Below are positions 1 to 6,700 of a DNA stretch of 24,402 bases, piece by piece (the stretch's first letter is position 1; the number at the start of each line of letters is the position of its first letter). Below the pieces are notes generated by a model. That model was not told the DNA's origin. It ran no database searches and worked only from the letters and a program-made list of their open reading frames with translations. A program made the position numbers and the translations under genes. Origin of the DNA: a virus. The DNA lies in the IMG/VR virus record IMGVR_UViG_3300030331_005340, positions 1 to 24,402 of that record, one strand, 5' to 3'.

Positions 1-693
1 AAGAAAAGTAAAGTTTATTTTGGTACACCAGTACATGATGCTATCGTAAGATATAATCATTGTGATAACCCCTTAGAAAAAAATAAAATTTATACTGAGG
101 AGATACATACGGCATTTCTTAAGTTAGCAGAAAATATAATTAATACTTTTAAGTTTAGTTATTTTAGTTATGGGTTTAGAGACTTACAAGAAGAGGTTGT
201 TTCTAACCTTGTTCTTAACATGCACAAATTTGATGAAACAAAGGGGAGTAAAGCTTTTAGTTATTTTTCTGTGGTAGCAAAAAATTATCTTATCTTAAAT
301 AATAATGCTAACTACAAGAAGATGAAGATACACGATGACATAGATGTTTTGTATGACCACGGTCATGATGATGAAGTTATAAATAAAAATCCATCATCTG
401 ATGTATTTAAAAAGACTATTGATTATTTTGACCAAAATATAGAAAGGCTTTTTCCAAAAAATCAAGACAGAGAAATTGCTGAGTCTATATTATATCTTTG
501 TAGAAATAAAGATAACATAGATAACTTTAATAAGAAAGCAATCTACATAATGATTCGTGAAATGACAGATGTTAAAACATCTAAAATAACTCAGATTACG
601 AATACATTTCGTAAAATATATCCTAAAATCCAAGAAGAAGTGCTTACAAGAGGTCACATAGACAACCTAAGATATACAGGTTCTTTAGTGTAA
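1..693 (+). CDS. 55: gp55-like late-transcription sigma factor (5' end missing)
   Basis: The reading frame is open from the first base of the window, so the gene begins upstream; the ATG at 220 is internal. About 230 residues are visible. Early on it has a run of the type EIHTAFLKLAENIINTFKF, followed by YGFRDLQEEVVSNLVLNMHK and then FDETKGSKAFSYFSVVAKNY. This is the sigma region-2 core as it appears in T4 gp55 and its marine relatives (conserved DLQEE, K/N-F-D, aromatic FSYF). In T4, gp55 binds host RNA polymerase, recognises the TATAAATA late promoter and, with the sliding clamp and gp33, drives virion gene expression. The tail half (KIHDDIDVL onward) is more variable. It lies directly upstream of the baseplate genes it would be expected to switch on. 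Assignment is by recognition of the core motif, not by a search. Confidence 0.82.
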   Translation, partial: KKSKVYFGTPVHDAIVRYNHCDNPLEKNKIYTEEIHTAFLKLAENIINTFKFSYFSYGFRDLQEEVVSNLVLNMHKFDETKGSKAFSYFSVVAKNYLILNNNANYKKMKIHDDIDVLYDHGHDDEVINKNPSSDVFKKTIDYFDQNIERLFPKNQDREIAESILYLCRNKDNIDNFNKKAIYIMIREMTDVKTSKITQITNTFRKIYPKIQEEVLTRGHIDNLRYTGSLV

Positions 694-701
694 TATTGTA
701 A

Positions 702-724
702 CCATACTATATTTATATGTATGG
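702..724 (+). promoter_or_regulatory. Imperfect hairpin covering the start codon at 721
   Basis: CCATAC (702-707) is an exact inverted repeat of GTATGG (719-724). Inside it, ATA (709-711) can pair with TAT (716-718), leaving T708 bulged and a four-base loop. The ATG at 721 lies in the right arm and there is no recognisable Shine-Dalgarno sequence upstream. In RNA this would place the start codon in a stem. The central TATATTTATA (708-717) reads TATAAATA on the minus strand, which is the T4 late-promoter core but pointing away from the downstream gene. Whether the site is regulatory or only AT-rich chance cannot be decided here. Confidence 0.35.
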
Positions 725-1119
725 ACAATGATATAAAAATATTTGGTGACAAAAACTTTTCGGATTTATCCCAGGAGATATATGAGAATAACAAGTTAAA
801 GAAAACTCAAATCGACTTGTTAATCCAAGAGGTACATGGTTATATACAAGGTATCGAAGATATCGCTATCGTAGGTCCTATTATAAAGGAACTAATGGAT
901 GTTGGTATTAAGAATGATGACAATCTTGTTAAACTAGCAACTCTATATCAGAGGATAATGTCTAAACAAACTATTGATGAAAGTGGAGTTAGTCTATTAT
1001 CTGATGAAGAGAAAGAACAACTTATGGCTTCCCTTGAAGATGTAGCAGAGGACTTACAGAAGAAGAAAGATGACATTGTTGATATGTCTGAGATAAGACA
1101 AAAGTATGGTGACTCATAA
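721..1119 (+). CDS. Acidic helical phage protein, function unknown
   Basis: A 132-residue soluble protein, acidic and predicted mostly helical, with no signal peptide, membrane segment or motif that I recognise. Its middle (IDLLIQEVHGYIQGIEDIA, then GPIIKELMDVGIKNDDNLVK) looks like packed amphipathic helices. The C-terminal third, from LLSDEEKEQLMASLEDVAED, is a charged helix that could form a coiled coil. It lies between the late sigma factor and the spike-like protein, and its TAA overlaps the next ATG, so it is probably translated together with the baseplate block. It could be a small virion protein or an assembly chaperone; nothing in the sequence decides. The gene is in the same frame as the preceding sigma gene, with only one stop codon (691-693) between them, and it has no visible ribosome binding site. 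Confidence 0.75.
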   Translation: MDNDIKIFGDKNFSDLSQEIYENNKLKKTQIDLLIQEVHGYIQGIEDIAIVGPIIKELMDVGIKNDDNLVKLATLYQRIMSKQTIDESGVSLLSDEEKEQLMASLEDVAEDLQKKKDDIVDMSEIRQKYGDS

Positions 1120-2369
1120 TGCCTTTAGGTAGAATTCTTGATGATTTAGCAACTAAATCTGTAGAGTTTAATTTAGGATTTGTTAATAAGGTTTTCTTAA
1201 GTCAAACCGATAAACAAGACGAGGAAACACAATCGTCTCAGATAATTGAGTTAAAACCTTTTAACACAACACTACCTACTGTTCACAGAAAAATAAAAGC
1301 TAGACCTTTATTTAGAGGCATAAGTGACTCTATAACGAGAGGTGATATTGTTTTATTTACATTGATATCAAAAAAGTTTTATTATATGGGACCTTTAAAT
1401 ACTTTTAATAACCCTAATTTTTCATATGCTAATTTTTATAGTAGTAAATTAGAAAGTAGAGGTTTTGATAGAAAAGAGGATGTGGATATAAAGTCTGGTT
1501 ATGGAACTGATTATCCATTTGATAGAGTAAAAAAATTAGGGAAAAGAAGAAATGAGACTATAGATTTATTAGGTGACAATGAAACATCTAAACACTCTGA
1601 TTTAATATTAGAGGGGAGGCATGGTAATGGCATTAGAATAGGTTCAAGAAGTGTATTTCCAACTTTAAATATAAGTAATGCTAATACAAATACAGAAGAA
1701 GGATTGAGCAGAGGTTCAATAGTATCGATGTTATCAAATGGCTCTTTAGAAGAAAACTTTACTCTTAATAGTGGATTTAGATTATCAACAGATATATTAA
1801 CAGAAAATGACAATCCTCTTTTTAAATTAAATTTAGGTAATGATAACACAGAAGAAGTATTTAATTATGATTATGGTAAATTAGATGAAGGAACTACATT
1901 TAATCAAATAATAATAGCATCTGATAAGATAACATTTGATGCTAGAGATCCACAAGGAGATTTTACTGTATCATCACAGAGAAATATAAATTTTGGTGCC
2001 AAAAAGAATTTCACATTAAACAATCAAGGTAACTCAGTTATTAATTCTGGTAATATTTATTTAGGAGTACCAGCAAAGTCTAAAAAAGAACCGTTGGTAT
2101 TAGGTGATGAACTTAGAGCATTATTATTAGATATTATGACTATATTACAAGATTCACGAGCATTAGTTCAAGGAGTTCCGATTCCACTTGTTGATGATAG
2201 CTCTGCACCAATGTTTCAAAGAATACAAAATTTAATCACTGAACTACAACCAAGAACTGAAAGTGATAATGATGATGGTAGTAAAACAATAACAAATGAT
2301 GGACCTAAATTTATGAGTCATCATCATTACATAGAAATAAACAATAGGGAACAGAATAATGAAGGTTAA
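1119..2369 (+). CDS. Baseplate hub/spike-like protein (gp5/VgrG-type)
   Basis: 416 residues. The start overlaps the preceding stop (TAATG). Residues about 55-100 (RPLFRGISDSITRGDIVLF, then KKFYYMGPLNT) have the character of the OB-fold found at the base of T4 gp5 and related spike proteins. The middle and C-terminal parts are rich in short Asn/Gly/Ser beta strands (for example SSQRNINFGAKKNFTLNNQG), as in spike stalks. These are followed by LGDELRALLLDIMTILQ and a short helical end, a pattern common at the end of marine T4-like spike proteins. There is no lysozyme domain like that in T4 gp5. A SHHHYIEIN stretch near residue 400 could bind a metal at the tip, but this is speculation. The position just before gp25 and gp6 homologues supports a baseplate role. 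Exact equivalence to gp5 is not certain. Confidence 0.62.
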   Translation: MPLGRILDDLATKSVEFNLGFVNKVFLSQTDKQDEETQSSQIIELKPFNTTLPTVHRKIKARPLFRGISDSITRGDIVLFTLISKKFYYMGPLNTFNNPNFSYANFYSSKLESRGFDRKEDVDIKSGYGTDYPFDRVKKLGKRRNETIDLLGDNETSKHSDLILEGRHGNGIRIGSRSVFPTLNISNANTNTEEGLSRGSIVSMLSNGSLEENFTLNSGFRLSTDILTENDNPLFKLNLGNDNTEEVFNYDYGKLDEGTTFNQIIIASDKITFDARDPQGDFTVSSQRNINFGAKKNFTLNNQGNSVINSGNIYLGVPAKSKKEPLVLGDELRALLLDIMTILQDSRALVQGVPIPLVDDSSAPMFQRIQNLITELQPRTESDNDDGSKTITNDGPKFMSHHHYIEINNREQNNEG

Positions 2370-2787
2370 TATATTTAAGAAGTTAATAAGAGAAGTAGTA
2401 AGAGAAGAGTTAGATTATAAATTTTCTGCACTTGAAAAAAAGTTAGATGAAGTGTTAGTTAGCTCTAATTCTAATAGCATAGTAGAAGATAGAGCGTCAC
2501 AACTTACCGCATCTCAAACTAAAAAAACAAATACTCAATCACGAGTTCCGACTCCGACATTACCATCAACCAATACTGCACTAACAAAAGATGCAATATT
2601 AAATGATATTCTTGCTGAAACAGCAGCAAATGATGATTGGAAAAAAATAACCGAAGAACCACAAGTTCAATCTGTAACAGAAAATACTCATGGGTTACCT
2701 GAACATCTGGCAAATGCTCTTAACAAAGATTATTCACAAGTAATGCAAAAAGTAGAAGAAAAGGCAAAGTTTAAGAATGGGGCTTAA
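2359..2787 (+). CDS. Small phage protein with N-terminal coiled coil and Ser/Thr/Pro linker
   Basis: 142 residues. The start lies inside the end of the spike-like gene (11-nt overlap, ATGAAGGTTAA), which implies translational coupling. Residues 1-35 (KKLIREVVREELDYKFSALE and following) form a strongly amphipathic, charged helix likely to oligomerise as a coiled coil. Residues 36-75 are a low-complexity Ser/Thr/Gln/Pro linker. A second conserved-looking block follows (KDAILNDILAETAANDDWKK), and the C-terminus is helical. There is no enzymatic motif, signal peptide or membrane segment. Proteins of this shape occur between hub and wedge genes in marine T4-like phages, so a structural or assembly role is likely, but I do not recognise a named family. 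Confidence 0.72.
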   Translation: MKVNIFKKLIREVVREELDYKFSALEKKLDEVLVSSNSNSIVEDRASQLTASQTKKTNTQSRVPTPTLPSTNTALTKDAILNDILAETAANDDWKKITEEPQVQSVTENTHGLPEHLANALNKDYSQVMQKVEEKAKFKNGA

Positions 2788-3112
2788 AACAGACATATTT
2801 GATGCTTTAAAAAAGAATGTTGAACCAAGTAATCCTGGTGAAAATTATGAATTTAACGATGGTGGAAAGTTAGATACTTTAGCACAAGACTTGAGTAATG
2901 CTATTGTAGAGTTTATTCAGGCTCAAACATTTACTATTACAAAGTTAAATGCTACCCAGCTAAATGTTCCTGTAATAACTCCGGTAGGACCAGGAACAGC
3001 AGCTAAGGTAACAGTAAAGGTAGATGAAAATAGTCAAGCTGTTGACAACCCATTGAGTGGAGCAGAGTCTATGACAAGTGAAGTTAAATTGAAAAGAGCT
3101 ATAGAGGTTTAA
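2777..3112 (+). CDS. Small phage structural-region protein, unknown
   Basis: 111 residues. It again starts within the preceding gene with an 11-nt overlap (ATGGGGCTTAA), the same geometry as the previous junction. The N-terminal half (LKTDIFDALKKN, then GGKLDTLAQDLSNAIVEFIQ) is helical. The centre, FTITKLNATQLNVPVITPVG, is a short beta/Pro-Gly region, and the end is Ala/Val-rich and then charged. No family is recognised. It sits one base upstream of the gp25-like gene, so it is probably a minor baseplate or assembly protein. Confidence 0.68.
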   Translation: MGLKTDIFDALKKNVEPSNPGENYEFNDGGKLDTLAQDLSNAIVEFIQAQTFTITKLNATQLNVPVITPVGPGTAAKVTVKVDENSQAVDNPLSGAESMTSEVKLKRAIEV

Positions 3113-3113
3113 G

Positions 3114-3653
3114 ATGCCAATACTAGACAGAAGAAAAGATAGATTTGTAGAAGACCAAGATACAAGAGTGTCTGTGGGGATTGACTTTCCTTTTGGTAGA
3201 GTTCCAAATGGTGATGGGTTTTTCAAAACTACAAAGACAACGATAGATGCTATAAAAAACAATATCAAACTTCTTTTACAAACTAATCAAGGTGAAAGAT
3301 TATTTCAACCAAACTTAGGGATGAATTTAAGAAACCTTTTGTTTGAACCCATGACCGAAGACCTAACAATACAAATAGAAAATAATATTGTAGATGTATT
3401 TGAAAGGTGGCTGCCTTTTGTCGAGTTAAGAAATATAAACGTAGAAAGAAGAAACGATGTAAATCAAACAAAAATTAATATAGAATTTAATATAAGAAGA
3501 GCACCTAATAGTTTAGAAAGTGTTCAAGTTACATTTAATGGTGTAGGTAACGAAGACTTTACTGCCATCGGAAGTAGTGGTGGAACTACTGGCGGAATTA
3601 GTGGTGGGGCTACTGGCGGAACTAGTGGTGGTGGTGGCGGTGGTGGTTACTAA
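3114..3653 (+). CDS. 25: Baseplate wedge protein, gp25/GPW family
   Basis: 179 residues. The family signature is clear at residues 44-75: KTTIDAIKNNIKLLLQTNQG, then GERLFQPNLGMNLRNLLFEP. This is the helix followed by the G-E-R-x-x-x-P-x-x-G block of the GPW/gp25 family. In T4, gp25 nucleates the baseplate wedge and contributes to the sheath-initiating surface. The usual family length is about 130 residues. Here a Gly/Ser/Thr-only tail of roughly 27 residues, ending in Gly-Gly-Tyr, is added after residue 152 and is encoded by tandem 24-nt repeats. The start follows the previous stop by one base. The next gene is gp6-like, as in most contractile-tail clusters. Confidence 0.9.
   Translation: MPILDRRKDRFVEDQDTRVSVGIDFPFGRVPNGDGFFKTTKTTIDAIKNNIKLLLQTNQGERLFQPNLGMNLRNLLFEPMTEDLTIQIENNIVDVFERWLPFVELRNINVERRNDVNQTKINIEFNIRRAPNSLESVQVTFNGVGNEDFTAIGSSGGTTGGISGGATGGTSGGGGGGGY
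3576..3650 (+). repeat. 24-nt tandem repeat encoding the glycine-rich tail of gp25
   Basis: Two adjacent 24-nt units (3576-3599 and 3600-3623) match at 21 of 24 positions; each reads AGTGGTGG, then CTACTGGCGGAA. A third, degenerate unit of GGT/GGC codons runs from 3624 to the stop. The product is a flexible Gly/Ser/Thr tail. The repeat structure makes length change by slippage likely. Confidence 0.85.
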
Positions 3654-3669
3654 CACATAGGAGATATTA

Positions 3670-5604
3670 ATGGCATATACAGAAAAACAAAAATTAGTAC
3701 CAACAAATGTAAATTACACAAGTAAAGATTTTAGCTCAATAAAAACTGACTTGATTGAATATACTAAATCTTATTTTCCTGATACATACAAAGATTTCAA
3801 CGAAACATCTCCTGGTATGATGTTAATAGAGTTGTCAAGTTATGTGGGTGATGTACTTTCTTATTATATAGATTATAACTACAAGGAAAATTTGTTAGCA
3901 ACCGCAACAGAAAAAAGAAATATTCGAAGATTATCAGAATTTCTTGGATATAAAACTCCAAATAAAACTCCATCTGTTGTTAGGTTAAAAGTAGAGACAA
4001 CCATAAATGCAGATAGTACATCTGGCGAACCTTTATTTGGTGAAGCGCCATCGTCAATAGATAGTGGATTACAGATTGCTTCAAACATAGACTCACAGAT
4101 TCTTTTTGAAACAACTGATGAAATAGATTTTACAGCAAGTGGTTCAGGTGATCCTGCTGTAAGTGCTCCAATACTTGATGGTAATGGGGAAGCCAGTTCT
4201 TATACTTTAACAAGATTTGTAAGAGCTGTGTCTGGTCAAACTAAAACAAAAACATTTAATATTACATCTCCTACTAAATTTTTAGAATTAGATTTAGGAG
4301 AAGATGATGTTATTGAAATATTAAATTGTGAAGATGCCTCTGGTCAAAAATGGTATGAGGTTGATTATTTGGCACAAGAAAAAGTTTTAAAAGAAACTCA
4401 CTATAGTGATTCAAGTGAAGAAACAACATCTGGTGTTAGAACATCTGCTTATGACCAAGGTGAATCTACTGATACTATTTCATCCATACCCATACCTTAT
4501 GTTGCTGAATATATTAAGACAAACAAAAAATTCATATCTAAATTTGACGAAGATACACAAACATATAAAGTACAATTTGGAAATGGATTATTTAGATTTA
4601 GTAATTCGGGTTCAAATATCGATCCTGTAGAACAAGCTGGTATAACGATAAATGGAGTAAATCTATCTGATATAGGTAGTTTTGGAAACGCAACCGTAGG
4701 TAACAATCTTAACTTAGGTGAGACGCCATCTAACACTGTACTAACTTTTACTTATACAGTTGGTGGTGGAGCTGATTCAAATATTCAAGCTGGAGAACTT
4801 ACAACTGTAAATAACGCACCGGCTGGTGTTTCTATAACTGTAACAAATGATGAACCAAGTGTTGGTGGAACTGATGGACAAACTGTAGACGAGATAAGAA
4901 ACAATGCTTCTGCTTTCTTTGCCTCTCAACTTCGTTGTGTAACCAAAGAAGATTATCAGGCAAGAATATTATCTCTTCCCCAAAAGTTTGGTAGTATTGC
5001 TAAGTGTTATGTTGAAAGATTAGATGGTGGAACTCTTTTAGTTTCTACTCTTTCTTATAATCAAAACAAACAATTGGTACAAACACCACAGTTAGTATTA
5101 CAAAATATTTCCACTTATCTAAATCAGTTCAGAATGGTAAACGACCAAGTAGATTTTGGATTTACATTAAAAGATAATTTATATTCTGGCTATGTAGTAA
5201 ACTTTGGTGTTAGATTCGTGGTTAATGGTGACAGAAGATTTAATCCAACCGATGTAAAACTGAATGTAATTGAAGTGATAAAAGATTTCTTCAAGATAGA
5301 AAAGATGCAATTTAGACAATCAATAAATCTAAATGATTTACAATACAATATCTTGGGATTAGATGGTGTAATCGGAGTCAAAGAACTAAAACTATTTCAA
5401 GATGGCACTGGTGAATATGCTAGTGGTAGAAAATTATATAGTTTACAAGGAGATGGAGAAACCGTGTCTGATGGGGAAAGCGATTATGGATTTCAATATA
5501 ATTTCGAAAATGCTCTTGTGGATGGGGTTTACAGACCGTCAATAACACCATCGGTATTTGAGTTAAAAAATTCCAATCAAGACATATATGGAAAGGTAGT
5601 ATAA
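3670..5604 (+). CDS. 6: Baseplate wedge protein, gp6/gpJ-like
   Basis: 644 residues, close to T4 gp6 in length. The N-terminus is typical of the gp6 / P2 gpJ (Baseplate_J-like) group: NYTSKDFSSIKTDLIEYTKS, then NETSPGMMLIELSSYVGDVL, SYYIDYNYKENLLATATEKR and RRLSEFLGYK. Residues about 390-470 carry GGTDGQTVDEIRNNASAFFA and VTKEDYQARILSLP, the second conserved gpJ-type block. In T4, gp6 dimers join neighbouring wedges into the inner baseplate ring. Translation should start at 3670, behind a good AGGAGA site (3659-3664). The gene ends in a TAATG overlap with the next one. The order gp25 then gp6 is the conserved one. Confidence 0.9.
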   Translation: MAYTEKQKLVPTNVNYTSKDFSSIKTDLIEYTKSYFPDTYKDFNETSPGMMLIELSSYVGDVLSYYIDYNYKENLLATATEKRNIRRLSEFLGYKTPNKTPSVVRLKVETTINADSTSGEPLFGEAPSSIDSGLQIASNIDSQILFETTDEIDFTASGSGDPAVSAPILDGNGEASSYTLTRFVRAVSGQTKTKTFNITSPTKFLELDLGEDDVIEILNCEDASGQKWYEVDYLAQEKVLKETHYSDSSEETTSGVRTSAYDQGESTDTISSIPIPYVAEYIKTNKKFISKFDEDTQTYKVQFGNGLFRFSNSGSNIDPVEQAGITINGVNLSDIGSFGNATVGNNLNLGETPSNTVLTFTYTVGGGADSNIQAGELTTVNNAPAGVSITVTNDEPSVGGTDGQTVDEIRNNASAFFASQLRCVTKEDYQARILSLPQKFGSIAKCYVERLDGGTLLVSTLSYNQNKQLVQTPQLVLQNISTYLNQFRMVNDQVDFGFTLKDNLYSGYVVNFGVRFVVNGDRRFNPTDVKLNVIEVIKDFFKIEKMQFRQSINLNDLQYNILGLDGVIGVKELKLFQDGTGEYASGRKLYSLQGDGETVSDGESDYGFQYNFENALVDGVYRPSITPSVFELKNSNQDIYGKVV

Positions 5605-6698
5605 TGCATAGATATTTTTTTACAACTAAGGATACTTTTATTAATAGTGGTTCAGATGAACTTACCGGCGAAGACTTTCAAGACAAAAATGTTGGACAAG
5701 ATGAAGTTCTTGAACTTAAAAAAGTTTTTTTTGATAGAGCATTTCATCATCCAACTCGTGTTTTAGTTGAATTTAATGCTACAGAAATAGAGAACTATAT
5801 TAGCTCCTCTGTACTACCTCATGATTACAAAGTTAATTTAAGGTTATATGAAACAGAGGGTACTAGTGGTTTAAGTGAAGAATATGACGTAGCAGCTTAT
5901 CCATTAAGTGAATCATGGGATGAGGGGATTGGAAAGGAGTCGGATGTCCCAAAAACAACAGAGGGTTGTAGTTGGTTGTATCGAAGAAATAAAGAAGGTG
6001 CATCTGAAATAGAGTGGGTTGAACCAGGTGGTACTTTTATTGCTGAAGATGAGGTAACCCAATCTTTTTCATCCGAATCACCTGATATAAATATGGATAT
6101 AACCACTTTAGCAAAAAAATGGTTCAATGGTACAAATAATAATCACGGCTTATTATTAAGGTTTTCTGGTAGTAGAGAGATATCAAGTGGTAGTTTTGAA
6201 GACCTTAAGTTTTTCTCAAGACAAACAAATACAATCTATTCTCCAAAAATAGAATTAAAATGGGATGACCATTTACCAGCAACTGGCTCAAATACAGGTA
6301 GTTTAACTGAACTAGATGTAAGCGGTAATAGTGAAAATTTTTTATATCCATTACATTTTAGAGAATCCTATAAAGAAAACGAAATCGTCAAATTTAGATT
6401 TGGTGCTCGTAAAAGATACATACAAAAATCATTTACAACATCAGTCCAAACTGTAAGTGGTAGTTTTATACCACATGGTTCGGGTTCTTATTCAATTATA
6501 GATATGGCTACAAACGAATCGGTTGTTCCGTTTAGTGCTTTCACAACCATGAGTTGTGATACAACTTCTAACTATTTCAAACAAGACTTAAATGCCTTCG
6601 AACCTAATCGTGCTTATAAGATTTTGATAAAGGTTAATCATGAAGATGGTCAAGAGATAATATACGACAACGATTTTGAATTTATATTGAGGACTTAA
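5604..6698 (+). CDS. Tail/baseplate structural protein with DNRLRE-like beta-sandwich
   Basis: 364 residues. The first 225 residues resemble the DNRLRE / CBM96-type beta-sandwich. They open with FFTTKDTFINSGS, followed by an aromatic/charged strand (RVLVEFNATEIENYI), a long variable loop and the closing block DINMDITTLAKKWFNG, GLLLRFSG, SPKIELKWDD. Such domains bind carbohydrate or act as scaffolding on secreted and virion proteins. Residues 240-364 form a separate beta-rich domain ending in NRAYKILIKVNHEDGQEI. It starts inside the gp6 stop (TAATG) and is followed two bases later by the next gene, so it belongs to the wedge operon. It may occupy the gp8-like place in the order, but I see no direct similarity to gp8. 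Confidence 0.65.
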   Translation: MHRYFFTTKDTFINSGSDELTGEDFQDKNVGQDEVLELKKVFFDRAFHHPTRVLVEFNATEIENYISSSVLPHDYKVNLRLYETEGTSGLSEEYDVAAYPLSESWDEGIGKESDVPKTTEGCSWLYRRNKEGASEIEWVEPGGTFIAEDEVTQSFSSESPDINMDITTLAKKWFNGTNNNHGLLLRFSGSREISSGSFEDLKFFSRQTNTIYSPKIELKWDDHLPATGSNTGSLTELDVSGNSENFLYPLHFRESYKENEIVKFRFGARKRYIQKSFTTSVQTVSGSFIPHGSGSYSIIDMATNESVVPFSAFTTMSCDTTSNYFKQDLNAFEPNRAYKILIKVNHEDGQEIIYDNDFEFILRT

Positions 6699-6700
6699 TT

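Noticed and set aside
379-386. TATAAATA on the plus strand as a late promoter
   Set aside because: It lies inside the sigma gene with no gene start at a sensible distance, and similar strings appear by chance in other coding parts (for example near 6085 and 16300).
1511-1849. Open frame of 112 codons on the minus strand
   Set aside because: It lies inside the spike-like gene, has no ribosome binding site or recognisable domain, and all neighbouring genes run on the plus strand. The same reasoning removes the other minus-strand frames, for example 11891-12250, 15853-16269 and 18358-18741.
3576-3650. Short repeats considered as a CRISPR array
   Set aside because: The repeats are directly tandem without spacers, in frame, and encode a Gly-rich tail. 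No other repeat set in the window has spacer structure.
4406-4630. Plus-strand open frame of 74 codons within gp6
   Set aside because: It is out of frame inside a well-supported gp6-like gene and its product is low complexity with no motif.
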